From Rhodobiaceae bacterium (lineage in GTDB: Bacteria; Pseudomonadota; Alphaproteobacteria; Rhizobiales; TMED25), in the NCBI GenBank assembly GCA_018651345.1, contig JABIEF010000073.1, positions 62,001 through 126,000 of the forward strand: a DNA stretch of 64,000 nucleotides. The letters run 5' to 3'. Positions 9,542-20,312 of the stretch are shown piece after piece. Positions within the stretch are counted from its first letter, which is position 1. Every line of letters starts with the position of its first letter. A program made the translations under genes and the position numbers. The notes under the pieces were generated by a model. The model did not search any database. It saw only the letters and a list, made by a program, of their open reading frames with translations, and was not told the DNA's origin.

Positions 9542-11203
9542 TTACATATTAGAATAATTTGGTCCCCCACCACCCTCTGGAGCTACCCAGGTAATATTTT
9601 GGTTTGGATCTTTGATGTCGCAGGTCTTACAGTGAACGCAATTTTGGCTATTGATTTGTAATATTTTATTATCTTGTTCACCAATCCATTCGTAGACGCC
9701 TGCAGGACAATAATTACCAGACGGTCCTCCATATATTTGGAACTCACTATTAATTTGGATATCCATATTATTAACTTGGAGATGAACAGGTTGATCTTCT
9801 TCGTGATTAGTTGCCGATAAGAATACTGAAGACAGTTTGTCAAAGGAGTATTCTCCATCTGGTTTTGGATAAACTATTCTATTTCTATCATTGGCAATTT
9901 CCAATGTTTCATGATCAGCTTTTCTATGAGACATTGTAATGGGAAGACTAATACCAAAATTTCTTAACCACATGTCAATCGCACCTAAGCTTATGCCAAG
10001 ATGTGTCCCGAAACGTGACCATAATGGCTTAACATTTTTTACTATATTTAACTCTTTTTTTACATCACTGCAGTCGTATTTATTCTGATAATCAATAACT
10101 TCATCATTAGACCTATTATTAATAATAGCATCAAATATAGATTCAGCAGCCATAACGCCTGTTAATATAGCGTTGTGTGAACCTTTAATCCTTGGTACAT
10201 TAACAAATCCAGCCGAGCAACCAACCAAGACTCCACCAGGAAAGGTAAGCTTAGGCACAGATTGATAGCCGCCTTCATTAATTGCCCTAGCTCCATATGA
10301 AATTCTCTTCCCCCCTTTTAAAATCTCTTTTATCATTGGGTGAGTTTTAAAACGCTGAAACTCTTCGTATGGAGATAGATGAGGGTTAGTATAATTTAAA
10401 TGAACAACAAAACCTATTGATACTAAATTCTTATCGAACTGATATAGAAAAGATCCGCCACCAGTTTTCTTATCCAAAGGCCAACCCATCGTATGTTGTA
10501 CGAGACCAGGTGTGTGATTTTCTTTTGGGATTTCCCATAATTCCTTTAAACCGAGACCATATTTTTGCGTATCACTCTCTCTATCGAGACTGTATTTTCC
10601 TATTATTTCTTTAGACAACTGACCTCTAACGCCTTCTGCAAATACTGTATATTTTGCAAAAATTTCCATACCCCTCATATAAGTTTCTTTTTTAGATTGG
10701 TCTTTGGCAATTCCTAAGTCACCTGTTGCAACCCCAATCACGGAACCTTCCGAATTATATAAAATTTCATTTGCTGGGAAACCAGGGTAAATTTCAATAC
10801 CCATAGATTCCGCTATATTTCCAAGCCATTTAGTTAAATTTGACAAACTGGTAACATAACACCCGTCATTTGACATTATTGGAGGCATAAGTAAATTTGG
10901 AATTCTTATACCACCTGCCGGACCAAGAAAATAAAATTTATCAGTGACCACTTCATCCATTATAGGATGATCTAAGTCTCTCCAGTTAGGTAACAAAGAA
11001 TCTAAACCCACTGGATCAATAACTGCTCCAGATAAAATATGCGCACCTACCTCAGATCCTTTTTCTAAAATAGTAATCGATATTTCTTTACCAGCTTCTT
11101 CCGCTTGTTGTTTTAATTTAATAGCCGTGGCAAGACCTGCGGGGCCAGCGCCTACTACGACTACATCTATATCTATTGATTCACGATTTTCAATTTCTAT
11201 CAT
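9542..11203 (-). CDS. Electron transfer flavoprotein-ubiquinone oxidoreductase
   Basis: 553 aa; FAD motif VVVGAGPAGLATAIKL; C-terminal 4Fe-4S CVHCKTCDIKDPNQNITWVAPEGGGGPNY. Confidence 0.96.
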   Translation of the reverse strand: MIEIENRESIDIDVVVVGAGPAGLATAIKLKQQAEEAGKEISITILEKGSEVGAHILSGAVIDPVGLDSLLPNWRDLDHPIMDEVVTDKFYFLGPAGGIRIPNLLMPPIMSNDGCYVTSLSNLTKWLGNIAESMGIEIYPGFPANEILYNSEGSVIGVATGDLGIAKDQSKKETYMRGMEIFAKYTVFAEGVRGQLSKEIIGKYSLDRESDTQKYGLGLKELWEIPKENHTPGLVQHTMGWPLDKKTGGGSFLYQFDKNLVSIGFVVHLNYTNPHLSPYEEFQRFKTHPMIKEILKGGKRISYGARAINEGGYQSVPKLTFPGGVLVGCSAGFVNVPRIKGSHNAILTGVMAAESIFDAIINNRSNDEVIDYQNKYDCSDVKKELNIVKNVKPLWSRFGTHLGISLGAIDMWLRNFGISLPITMSHRKADHETLEIANDRNRIVYPKPDGEYSFDKLSSVFLSATNHEEDQPVHLQVNNMDIQINSEFQIYGGPSGNYCPAGVYEWIGEQDNKILQINSQNCVHCKTCDIKDPNQNITWVAPEGGGGPNYSNM

Positions 11204-11322
11204 TTATATCTCCTACCCCATTAATAAACATGTATTCTCAATAAATAAATAAATAAAATCTAAGTTTTATTAAATTTAGTATAAAATTATAATATATATA
11301 TATTAAACACATTGGAATTATT

Positions 11323-12102
11323 ATGGAAATTGATCTAATAAAACAATTATATCTCTTAAAGTGGTATGAGCAAGAAGGAATTTATGAATTAGTAAAAAAT
11401 CAACCGATTAATAGAACTCAAAATAATGATAACGATATAATAAAAAATAATGACACGATTATTGATTACGCAGCTAAATATAATGAAAAAAAAATAAACT
11501 CTAATTCCAATATAGAAAAATTAATTGCAAATGTTGCAAATATCGAAGAACTAGAAAGTATTATTAAAGATTATGATTTATGCCACCTAAAAGCAATATC
11601 TAACAAAACATGCTTCAAAGAAGGTAACACCTCTGCAAAGATTATATTAGTCAGCGATTACCCAAAAGCAGATGATGATCTTAGCGGTAGAATTTTTTCT
11701 GGCTTAGTTTCTGATTTATTAGTTAAAATGCTTATATCAATTAATCTCTCAATAAATGACGTATACATGACAAATATTATCTATTGGAGAACACCCGGGG
11801 ATAGAAATCCAAGTGATGAAGAAATAATTTTATGCAAACCATTTCTTGAGAGGCAAATCGAGATTTTAAAACCTAAAATTATCATCACCCTTGGAGAAAT
11901 TGCAACTAATGTATTATTAAATAAAAATAATACAATAATGCAATCAAGAGGAACTTGGCATAGTTTTAATAATAGAAAAATAGAATATCCAGTGATGCCG
12001 ATGTTACATCCATCATACCTTTTAAGGCAACCTGCTCAAAAAAAACTTGCTTGGCATGATTTGTTATTGATTAAAGACAAAATAGATGAGCTAAATTTAT
12101 AA
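11323..12102 (+). CDS. Uracil-DNA glycosylase superfamily (family 4-like)
   Basis: VYMTNIIYWRTPGDRNPSDEEI, CKPFLERQIEILKPKIIITLGEIA, MLHPSYLLRQPAQKKLAWHDL; motif A diverged (SDYPKADDDLSGRIFSG). Confidence 0.85.
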   Translation: MEIDLIKQLYLLKWYEQEGIYELVKNQPINRTQNNDNDIIKNNDTIIDYAAKYNEKKINSNSNIEKLIANVANIEELESIIKDYDLCHLKAISNKTCFKEGNTSAKIILVSDYPKADDDLSGRIFSGLVSDLLVKMLISINLSINDVYMTNIIYWRTPGDRNPSDEEIILCKPFLERQIEILKPKIIITLGEIATNVLLNKNNTIMQSRGTWHSFNNRKIEYPVMPMLHPSYLLRQPAQKKLAWHDLLLIKDKIDELNL

Positions 12103-12118
12103 TAATGGGAAGATAGAA

Positions 12119-12652
12119 ATGACAATAATTCGCAAATTTATTCCTCTAAACATAGCGGTTATAACTGTATCTGACACACGAAACGAATCAAACGATAAAT
12201 CCGGCAACACTCTATGCAGTAGATTAACAAAATCTGGTCACAATTTATATAAAAAAATAATCATCAAAGATGATATACAGGCCATAAGAAATGCGGTTAA
12301 CAAATGGCTAAGCATAAAAAAAATAGATGTTATAATTACTACAGGAGGAACAGGATTAACTGGAAATGATGTCACACCAGAAGCTATTCAACCGTTATTT
12401 GATAAAGAGATACCTGGATTTTCTATAATTTTCCATCAGATTAGTTATAAAAAAATTGAAACTTCAACAGTACAATCTAGAGCGCTTGCTGGAGTGGCGC
12501 GAGGTAAATACATATTTGTACTTCCCGGGTCACCAGGCGCATGTATCGATGCATGGGAATCTATATTAGAAAAACAACTAGATTATCGTCATTTACCATG
12601 TAATTTTGTTGAAATAATGCCTCGACTAGAGGAAAATTTAAAAAGAAAATAA
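12119..12652 (+). CDS. moaB: Molybdenum cofactor biosynthesis protein B
   Basis: IAVITVSDTRNESNDKSGNTL; TTGGTGLTGNDVTPEA; FVLPGSPGACIDAWESIL. Confidence 0.92.
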   Translation: MTIIRKFIPLNIAVITVSDTRNESNDKSGNTLCSRLTKSGHNLYKKIIIKDDIQAIRNAVNKWLSIKKIDVIITTGGTGLTGNDVTPEAIQPLFDKEIPGFSIIFHQISYKKIETSTVQSRALAGVARGKYIFVLPGSPGACIDAWESILEKQLDYRHLPCNFVEIMPRLEENLKRK

Positions 12653-12663
12653 CAATAAATCCT

Positions 12664-13299
12664 ATGAACATAAAAACGTTAAACGGGCCATCTTATGAGA
12701 TAGAAAATAATTACCAGTTAAAGGGCTATAAAATCATAGCGGGTACAGACGAAGCTGGAAGAGGACCTATTGCAGGACCGGTAGTTGCTGCAGCAGTTAT
12801 ATTGGATAAAAAAAATATTCCAGATGGTATCAACGATTCAAAAAAATTATCTGAAAAAAATAGGAAAAAATTGTTTTATGAAATAAAGAAATACGCTGAT
12901 GTTGGGGTTGGGGTTGGGGATGTGGAAAAAATTGATAACATAAATATACTACAATCATCACTCTGGGCAATGAAACAAGCCGTGATGCATTTAAAAGAAA
13001 AGCCAGATTTAGTATTAGTAGATGGTAATAAAGATATAAATCCTCAATATAATAGCGTCCCGATAATTAAAGGTGATGGGGTATCTTTATCAATTGCAGC
13101 CTCATCAATAATTGCAAAAGTTATACGCGATGAACTGATGGTAAAATTCTCATATATATTTAAAGAATATATGTTTGAAGTTAACAAAGGTTATCCAACA
13201 CCAAAACATTTATTAATACTAAAAAAAATAGGACCTTCTTCAATACACAGATTAACATTCAAACCGGTAATAATATCTAAAGCAAATCTAAAAAATTAA
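12664..13299 (+). CDS. rnhB: Ribonuclease HII
   Basis: AGTDEAGRGPIAGPVVAAAVIL; INDSKKLSEKNRKKL; AASSIIAKVIRDELM. Confidence 0.95.
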   Translation: MNIKTLNGPSYEIENNYQLKGYKIIAGTDEAGRGPIAGPVVAAAVILDKKNIPDGINDSKKLSEKNRKKLFYEIKKYADVGVGVGDVEKIDNINILQSSLWAMKQAVMHLKEKPDLVLVDGNKDINPQYNSVPIIKGDGVSLSIAASSIIAKVIRDELMVKFSYIFKEYMFEVNKGYPTPKHLLILKKIGPSSIHRLTFKPVIISKANLKN

Positions 13300-13352
13300 T
13301 AACTATTTTACTTTAATATCATAACTTTGAATTATTAAATAATGGTATTGGT

Positions 13353-14468
13353 TTGAAAATGAAAAAACTCATAAAAAATAATAGTCTAATAGATAGCCTA
13401 AATTCAGTTGTAATTGGAGATTGTATTAAGGTTCTAAGAAACTATCCTGATAATAGTGTTGATTTAATTTTTGCTGATCCGCCATATAATCTTCAACTTA
13501 ACGATAAACTACTCCGCCCAGATAACTCTGAAGTATTAGGTGTTAATGAAAATTGGGATAAATTCTCAAATTTCGAATCTTATGATAACTTTTTAAATTG
13601 TTGGTTAAAAGAATGCCAGAGGATATTAAAACCAACAGGGTCAATTTGGGTAATAGGTAGTTATCATAATATATTCAGAGTAGGAAAAGTTATTCAAGAC
13701 ATTGGATTTTGGATACTAAACGACATTATCTGGAACAAAACAAATCCTATGCCAAATTTTAGAGGAAGAAGATTCACTAACGCCCATGAAACAATCATAT
13801 GGGCGGCAAAAGACAAAGATTCAAAATATAAATATAACTACGATGCAACTAAATCCTTAAATGGTGATATCCAGATGCGTTCCGATTGGAATATTCCAAT
13901 TTGCACCGGGGGTGAGAGAATTAAAAAACAAAATGGAGAAAAATCTCATCCAACTCAAAAACCGGAGGCGCTGCTTCATCGAATTATTCTTTCTGCATCT
14001 GAACCAGGATCTATCGTTCTTGACCCCTTTTTCGGAACAGGAACAACTGGTGTGGTTGCAAAAAGATTAGGAAGAAAATGGATAGGCATTGAAAGTAATA
14101 AGGAATATGCAAAAATAGCTAATGAACGCATATTAAATATAAATGAGGCTAGCAAAGAATCTATTGAGATCAAGCAAACAAAAAGGGATCAACCAAGAAT
14201 ACCTTTTGGTAATTTAGTTGAAAGAGGGCTGATTGAGCCAGGAACAAAACTCTATAGCCTGAAGAAGAAATACTTTGCCATAGTTAAAGTTGACGGAAGT
14301 ATTGAAACAAATAATATAAATGGTTCTATACATAAACTAGGCGCTTATGTTCAGGGGCTTGAATCTTGTAATGGATGGACTTTCTGGCATTTTTCTGATG
14401 GAAGAAAATTATATCCAATCGATACACTTAGAGAGAAAATCCGTTGTGAATTATCAAATGCAGCTTGA
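13353..14468 (+). CDS. ccrM: Cell-cycle-type DNA adenine-N6 methyltransferase (CcrM family, GANTC)
   Basis: LIFADPPYNLQL (DPPY), LDPFFGTGTTGVVAKRLGRKWIGIE, and CcrM C-terminal domain (RIPFGNLVERGLIEPGTKLYS...HKLGAYVQGLESCNGWTFWHF); follows rnhB. Confidence 0.93.
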   Translation: MKMKKLIKNNSLIDSLNSVVIGDCIKVLRNYPDNSVDLIFADPPYNLQLNDKLLRPDNSEVLGVNENWDKFSNFESYDNFLNCWLKECQRILKPTGSIWVIGSYHNIFRVGKVIQDIGFWILNDIIWNKTNPMPNFRGRRFTNAHETIIWAAKDKDSKYKYNYDATKSLNGDIQMRSDWNIPICTGGERIKKQNGEKSHPTQKPEALLHRIILSASEPGSIVLDPFFGTGTTGVVAKRLGRKWIGIESNKEYAKIANERILNINEASKESIEIKQTKRDQPRIPFGNLVERGLIEPGTKLYSLKKKYFAIVKVDGSIETNNINGSIHKLGAYVQGLESCNGWTFWHFSDGRKLYPIDTLREKIRCELSNAA

Positions 14469-14474
14469 TTAATA

Positions 14475-15569
14475 TCAAGTAAATTGTATCACTTTTTTCA
14501 TTAAGCTTGAAAATCCATATTTACAAAATTCTTCAGGTAAAGCCCAAAAACAATTATCTAAATTCAAAGGGACCATAAAATCTTTTTTATTCTCAAATTT
14601 TATTTTACCAACAACAGATACCGTTAAATTAAAATGAGAAAAAGCATGCTTTATAATACCAAGTTCTTTGCAATGAATATTATCTAACTGTACATAGCTA
14701 TTTTTAATTACCTCATCATCATCCCAATCAGTTCCAGGGAATTCAATTGTTCCACCCAACAAACCCTTTGAAGGTCTTTTTCTAAGGAGGTACGCGCCGT
14801 CTTCTCTTGTAATTAAATATAAAGTCCCTATTTTTTTACCCCTAGTAATCTTTCTTCCTTTCCGTGGTATTTGAGAAACTATATCCTCCCCCAATGCAAT
14901 GCATTCAGTTTTTAAAGGGCAAATATCGCATTTATATTGCTTTGCAGAACAAATTAGTGAACCTATATCCATTAACCCTTGCAGAACATCTCCAGGTCTA
15001 TTTCCTAATGTTAATTGAGAAACTATATCTCTAATTTTTTTTTTATTATGCAATAAATTATTAGATTTCAATGCGAATAACCTACTAATTACTCTTTCAA
15101 TATTAACATCCACAGCATTAGACTGTTGATTAAATGCTATAGACATTATTGCAGCGGATGTGTAATCACCAATACCTGGGAGTTTTTTCAATAGATTGAT
15201 ATCTTGAGGAAATATACCTTGGAAATCGCTTACTATTATCTTTGCACATTTTAATAAATTTCTTGCTCTAGCATAGTATCCTAAACCAGCCCAAGCAGTA
15301 ATAATTTCATCTTCACTAGCAGTGGCTAGTAATTCTATATTAGGCCACCTCTCTATAAAATTTTTGAAATACTTTGTTGCCACAGAAACTGTTGTTTGCT
15401 GTAACATAACCTCACTTACTAATACTTTATATGGATCTAAATATTGTTCATCAATATGTGAACGCCATGGCAAATCTCTTTTGTTTAAATCATACCAAAA
15501 AAGTAGTGGGTATTTAATACTATTTAATTTATTCATTTGATGTTCAGTTAATGTATAATGATGAATCAT
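14475..15569 (-). CDS. mutY: A/G-specific adenine glycosylase
   Basis: DLPWRS, SEVMLQQTTV, LPGIGDYTSAAI HhH, VDVNIERV, and 4Fe-4S C-x6-C-x2-C-x5-C (CSAKQYKCDICPLKTEC). Confidence 0.95.
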   Translation of the reverse strand: MIHHYTLTEHQMNKLNSIKYPLLFWYDLNKRDLPWRSHIDEQYLDPYKVLVSEVMLQQTTVSVATKYFKNFIERWPNIELLATASEDEIITAWAGLGYYARARNLLKCAKIIVSDFQGIFPQDINLLKKLPGIGDYTSAAIMSIAFNQQSNAVDVNIERVISRLFALKSNNLLHNKKKIRDIVSQLTLGNRPGDVLQGLMDIGSLICSAKQYKCDICPLKTECIALGEDIVSQIPRKGRKITRGKKIGTLYLITREDGAYLLRKRPSKGLLGGTIEFPGTDWDDDEVIKNSYVQLDNIHCKELGIIKHAFSHFNLTVSVVGKIKFENKKDFMVPLNLDNCFWALPEEFCKYGFSSLMKKVIQFT

Positions 15570-15583
15570 AGTATTACAAATAA

Positions 15584-16087
15584 ATGATAAAAAATTTAAA
15601 AATGATTAATGCTAACAAAAAATATAAAAGCAGGGAAAATTATCCTATTGTAATAGGGCGAATAATTAACCCGATTGTCAAACCAATATATAAAGAATAT
15701 GGAACAGGTCTTCCAGAAATTGAAGAATCGTGGAAATATATCATTGGAGATAAATATTATAAATCTACAAAGCCAAAGCAAATTAAATGGGTTAATCCAT
15801 ATAACTCTAACGAGGATAAGAAGGTAGGAATTTTAATAATACTAGCTTACGGTCCAATATCATTGGAAGTCCAATATTTAAACGATATAATTATCAACAA
15901 AGTAAATAATATATATGGTTATGAAATTATAAAAAAAATACAAGTAATTCAAGTCAATGATTTAAAAATACAAAAAGAACCAAATGAAAAAATTCCCTTA
16001 GTTGCAGATGATTTAACTGAGTTTGATTTAATAAAAGACATCAATCTAAAAAAAGCCCTTTCAAGAATCAAGGCATTAACTAAATAA
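15584..16087 (+). CDS. DUF721-family protein (DciA-like)
   Basis: ESWKYIIGDKYYKSTKPKQIKW... GILIILAYGPISLEVQYLNDIIINKVNNIYGYEIIKKIQVIQ; position between mutY and a DsbA-like gene fits alphaproteobacterial synteny. Confidence 0.72.
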   Translation: MIKNLKMINANKKYKSRENYPIVIGRIINPIVKPIYKEYGTGLPEIEESWKYIIGDKYYKSTKPKQIKWVNPYNSNEDKKVGILIILAYGPISLEVQYLNDIIINKVNNIYGYEIIKKIQVIQVNDLKIQKEPNEKIPLVADDLTEFDLIKDINLKKALSRIKALTK

Positions 16088-16106
16088 ATATAGGAAAGCA
16101 GATAAT

Positions 16107-16799
16107 ATGATAAAAACAATTGCAAAATACAAAATAAAAATTTTTCTTAGTTTATTAATTGCAACCATTTTATGGTTTGTTTTTTTTAATGACAATAATA
16201 CCAATAGCAATCAAAATAGCTCTAATGATATAAGTGACCTTAAAGATTTTTCTTCGGATATTTCTAGTGATCTTCTTCTAACCGGGACACTTGAAGATAA
16301 ATTCATAGGCAATGAAATTGCTCCTATAATTATAATAGAATATGCTTCGATGACGTGTTCGTATTGCGCTGATTTTCATAATAGTGTTCTTCAAGAACTT
16401 AAAGAAAAATATATAGATACAGGAATTGTAAAATTTATATTTAGAGAATATCCCATAGACTCGTTAGCTATGGCAGTATCAATGCTTGGTAGATGTGTTG
16501 AAGATGATAAATATTTCCCATTCATTAACATCTTGTTCCAACAAAGAAATCAATGGATAACAGAAAATCCTATTGAACCATTAAAAAACTTATCCATGCA
16601 AGCAGGTCTATCAAATAAATTGTTTGATCAATGTTTAAATGATCAAGAATTATTAGACGCATTACAAGCAACAAAAAACTATGCAAGCGAAAAGTTGGGT
16701 GTTACATCAACTCCAACATTTTTTATAAACAATAAAATGATCACTGGAAGTAAGTCATTTGAAACTTTTGATAATGAAATTCAGAATATTATTTATTAG
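16107..16799 (+). CDS. DsbA-family thiol oxidoreductase (periplasmic, N-terminal signal anchor)
   Basis: N-terminal hydrophobic helix; IIEYASMTCSYCADFHN (CxxC); LGVTSTPTFFINNKMI cis-Pro region. Confidence 0.88.
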   Translation: MIKTIAKYKIKIFLSLLIATILWFVFFNDNNTNSNQNSSNDISDLKDFSSDISSDLLLTGTLEDKFIGNEIAPIIIIEYASMTCSYCADFHNSVLQELKEKYIDTGIVKFIFREYPIDSLAMAVSMLGRCVEDDKYFPFINILFQQRNQWITENPIEPLKNLSMQAGLSNKLFDQCLNDQELLDALQATKNYASEKLGVTSTPTFFINNKMITGSKSFETFDNEIQNIIY

Positions 16800-16820
16800 C
16801 ATGATGGTATATTTTTAATT

Positions 16821-19800
16821 ATGGAATTTACTAAATTAAAACTTCTAGGCTTTAAATCATTTGTTGACCCTGTAGAACTTGATATCAAATCTGGTTTAAC
16901 AGGAATTGTTGGGCCAAATGGTTGCGGAAAATCAAACCTTCTTGAGGCGTTACAATGGGTGATGGGAGAAACCTCCTACAAAAATCTACGCGGTTCAGAG
17001 ATGGATGATGTTATATTTGCAGGAACTCAAAATATAACAGCAAGGAATATGGCTGAGGTAACGCTTACTATAGATAATAAAAAAAAGGATTGCCCTCCAG
17101 AATACGCAAACGACGAAGTGATTGAGATAACAAGAAGAATTGATAGAAATGAAGGCTCTACGTATTACATAAATTCAAAGGAAAAGAGAGCAAAAGATGT
17201 ACAGCTTTTCTTCGCCGATCTATCTTCAGGAGCACATTCAGTATCATTGGTAAGACAAGGGCAAATTAGTCAGATTGTTGCGGCCAAGCCAATTGACAGA
17301 AGAAAAATATTAGAAGAAGCAGCCGGGATAAGTGGTCTTCATCACAGGAGACATGAAGCGGAACTAAGACTCGATGCCACATTACTAAATCTAGAAAGAA
17401 TTGACGACGTAACTGGAGAAATAAATCTACAGTTAAGTTCTCTAAAACGTCAATCTAATCAAGCCGTTCGATTCAAAAAAATAGCAGAAGAAGTGAGAAA
17501 CCTAGAATCATTAATGTTATTCTTAAAATGGAATGAAATAACAAATAGTAACGATGAAATTAAGCAAAAAAAAACTACCCTTCAAACTGAGGTCCAAGAT
17601 TATACCATAAAAGTAAGTGAGTTGAGTGGTAAAGAAAATAAATATTTTGAAATGTCAAAGCCAATTCGGGAGCAGGAAAGGCAATTAAATAATCAGTTGC
17701 AAGACCTATTAAACCAAGATTCCAATCTTAAAAATGAATTGCATTATATAAGGGAAAAGAAATTAAATTCTGCAGCTACCATTAGCCAGATTAAAAGTGA
17801 TATAATAAGAGAAGAAAGTAATTTAAAAGACCAAAATGAACAAATGAAATTACTTAAAGATAAGGAAAAACTATATAAAACTAGAATATCTAATATAACA
17901 GAAATAGAACAAAAAGCCTCAAAAGAGGCTCTGTATGCAAAAGAAAATCTTATTAACCTTGAAGAAAAATATAATAAAAAAACATCAGAATTAATTAATA
18001 CTAAAGCAATAAGAACGGCAGATAAAAATAGAATAATAGAATATAAAACAGAACTTCATAAGTTAAAACTAGAAAAAGACCAATTAGTAACAACATCAGA
18101 AGATGCTAATAAAGATAGTATTGATTTATTACAAAAGACAAAAATAGTATTATATACATCAAAAGAAAAATCCAAAAAAATTGAAAAAAAAATATTAGAG
18201 TATGAAGAAAATAATCTTTTCTTAATAGCTAATGAAAAAAATATTCAAGAAAACCTAACGGAGGTTAGAATATCTATAGACAGACTAGAGACTGAAAAAA
18301 ATATTTATAACAAAATTTTAGAAGAAAAGAATGGTGGTACACCTACTCTAGAAGAAAGAATTTCTGTTACTAACGGCTACGAAAAGGCTATCATCACTAT
18401 GTTTGAAGATAATTTAGAAGTAACATTAGACAAAAACGATCATACCTATTGGAGGCACATGGAAAATGAAATTAAATATAACAAATTACCAAGCAATACA
18501 ATTCCAATTAAAAAATATATTACAGGCCCCAAAGAAATAGATCTACTAATTAATCACGTTGGATTAGTAGAGAGAGAAAATGGAGCAAATCTTCAGAAAC
18601 AACTCTATCCTGGACAAATATTAGTTTCTATTGAAGGTGATCTTTGGCGTTGGGACGGATATACTTCGAGAGCTAAAGAAGATGAAGTAGGTAATAAAAT
18701 ATACGCAAAAAACCGTCTTGAAATCATCGGCATCGAACTTACGGATAAAAATAAATTATTTAATGCCGCATCCAAAGAACATAAAAATATAACAACCCAA
18801 ATATTAGAACACAAACAAGCAGAAATATCATTAAGGGATGAAAGAAGAATTCTATTAGAAAATCAAGATGAATTGCAAAATAAAATAGCAAGCATAGAAC
18901 AAAAATTATGGGATAAAAAAGAAACTTTAATTAGCCAAAGCCAAAGAAAGAAATTTCTTGAGGAATCTATTGTACAAATTAATCATAATATTAATTCATG
19001 TAAAATCCAGCTTAGCAAAGCAATAGATGAAAATATTCTTGAGATCGAGATGGAACCTCTAAAAAGAAATTTTTTTATGGCTAAAAGTAATGCAGATAGT
19101 AAAGATTTTATTTCCAAAAACCTTACAAACGAAAAAAAATCATTTGAAGATGATTTATCCAGAATATTTACTGACCATATTCTGTGGGAGAAAAGAAACG
19201 TCCAAACAATTGATTATATAGAAGGATTAAGAAAGAGATTACTTGATTCAATGAACGCAGAAAATGAATTATCGATATTGCCAGATAAAATAGAACAGAA
19301 AAGAATTGAACTTTCCTTAGAAATAGAATTAACAAAGAAAGATAGAAATAAATTACTTGAAGACATTCAGGAAGCTGAATTAAATTTACATAAATATCAG
19401 AAGCTTTCAAGATCAGAAGGAAGTATTTTAAGTGAGAAAAGAGAGTTGCTAGCGCATACTAAAGCTCAATATGATGCAATGTTGGAAAGAAAAGAGGATT
19501 TAAATAAAAAAATCAACACATCATTATCATGCAGTCCAGAAGAAATATTAAATAAATATAATTTATTAGAAATATATGAAAAAAATAGATTAAACATTGA
19601 AGATATTGAAAACAAGATAATATCATCAAAGAATCAAAGAGAGGCGATTGGTTCGGTTAATTTAATGGCTCAAGAAGAATATGATCATTTATTCAGTAGA
19701 GCTGGAAAATTAGTCACTGAGAAAGAAGATCTCTTAAAAGCGATTGAAACCCTTAAAAATGGGGTTAAAGAAATCAATACAGAAGCCAGACAAAGACTGC

Positions 19801-20270
19801 TGATTGCATTTAAACAGGTTAATAATAATTTTCAAACACTATTCAAAAAACTTTTCAGTGGAGGAGAAGCTGAACTTAAGTTAATTGGTTCGGATGATCC
19901 TTTAGAAGCAGGCCTAGATATTATAGCATGGCCTCCAGGGAAAAAACCACAGACCATTTCACTTTTATCTGGAGGAGAGCAAGCTCTAACTGCTTTTGCA
20001 TTAATATTAGGAGTATTTCAAACCAATCCTGCACCAATTTGCGTTCTAGATGAAGTCGATGCCCCGTTAGACGATTCAAATATTCAGCGATTCAGCGATC
20101 TAATAAAAAGTCTAACCGAGGAAACAAAAACAAGATTTCTTATAATTACTCACCACCCTTATACAATGTCTAGTATGCATAGACTATTTGGCGTTACAAT
20201 GATTGATCAAGGTGTTAGTAAATTAGTATCTGTAGACCTTAGAACTGCTGAAAATTTAATAGACAAATAA
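16821..20270 (+). CDS. smc: Chromosome segregation protein SMC
   Basis: 1149 aa; Walker A GPNGCGKSNLLEAL, long coiled coil, LLSGGEQALTAFALILGVF signature, CVLDEVDAPLDDSN Walker B. Confidence 0.97.
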   Translation: MEFTKLKLLGFKSFVDPVELDIKSGLTGIVGPNGCGKSNLLEALQWVMGETSYKNLRGSEMDDVIFAGTQNITARNMAEVTLTIDNKKKDCPPEYANDEVIEITRRIDRNEGSTYYINSKEKRAKDVQLFFADLSSGAHSVSLVRQGQISQIVAAKPIDRRKILEEAAGISGLHHRRHEAELRLDATLLNLERIDDVTGEINLQLSSLKRQSNQAVRFKKIAEEVRNLESLMLFLKWNEITNSNDEIKQKKTTLQTEVQDYTIKVSELSGKENKYFEMSKPIREQERQLNNQLQDLLNQDSNLKNELHYIREKKLNSAATISQIKSDIIREESNLKDQNEQMKLLKDKEKLYKTRISNITEIEQKASKEALYAKENLINLEEKYNKKTSELINTKAIRTADKNRIIEYKTELHKLKLEKDQLVTTSEDANKDSIDLLQKTKIVLYTSKEKSKKIEKKILEYEENNLFLIANEKNIQENLTEVRISIDRLETEKNIYNKILEEKNGGTPTLEERISVTNGYEKAIITMFEDNLEVTLDKNDHTYWRHMENEIKYNKLPSNTIPIKKYITGPKEIDLLINHVGLVERENGANLQKQLYPGQILVSIEGDLWRWDGYTSRAKEDEVGNKIYAKNRLEIIGIELTDKNKLFNAASKEHKNITTQILEHKQAEISLRDERRILLENQDELQNKIASIEQKLWDKKETLISQSQRKKFLEESIVQINHNINSCKIQLSKAIDENILEIEMEPLKRNFFMAKSNADSKDFISKNLTNEKKSFEDDLSRIFTDHILWEKRNVQTIDYIEGLRKRLLDSMNAENELSILPDKIEQKRIELSLEIELTKKDRNKLLEDIQEAELNLHKYQKLSRSEGSILSEKRELLAHTKAQYDAMLERKEDLNKKINTSLSCSPEEILNKYNLLEIYEKNRLNIEDIENKIISSKNQREAIGSVNLMAQEEYDHLFSRAGKLVTEKEDLLKAIETLKNGVKEINTEARQRLLIAFKQVNNNFQTLFKKLFSGGEAELKLIGSDDPLEAGLDIIAWPPGKKPQTISLLSGGEQALTAFALILGVFQTNPAPICVLDEVDAPLDDSNIQRFSDLIKSLTEETKTRFLIITHHPYTMSSMHRLFGVTMIDQGVSKLVSVDLRTAENLIDK

Positions 20271-20288
20271 TCAATACCTAATATAAAT

Positions 20289-20312
20289 ATGACAGAATAT
20301 GATAAAATATGA
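20289..20312 (+). other. Candidate 7-codon upstream ORF (MTEYDKI*) overlapping the atpI start by ATGA
   Basis: ATG ACA GAA TAT GAT AAA ATA TGA; it is a near-copy of the first codons of atpI (ATG ACA AAA TAT GAC AAA). Confidence 0.5.

Noticed and set aside
12901-12925. Telomere-like GGGGTTGGGGTTGGGG tract, possible G-quadruplex
   Set aside because: Encodes the conserved RNase HII GVGVGxVxxID loop; only three clear G4 tracts, so explained by coding constraint.
13300-13352. CtrA-like TTAA-N7-TTAA site upstream of ccrM
   Set aside because: TTAA half-sites are present but spaced by about 13 nt, not 7; not distinguishable from AT-rich background.
14464-14479. Hairpin CTTGAT-TAAT-ATCAAG between ccrM and mutY as a terminator
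   Set aside because: Only 6 bp, AT-rich, overlaps the ccrM stop and lacks a T-tract on either strand.
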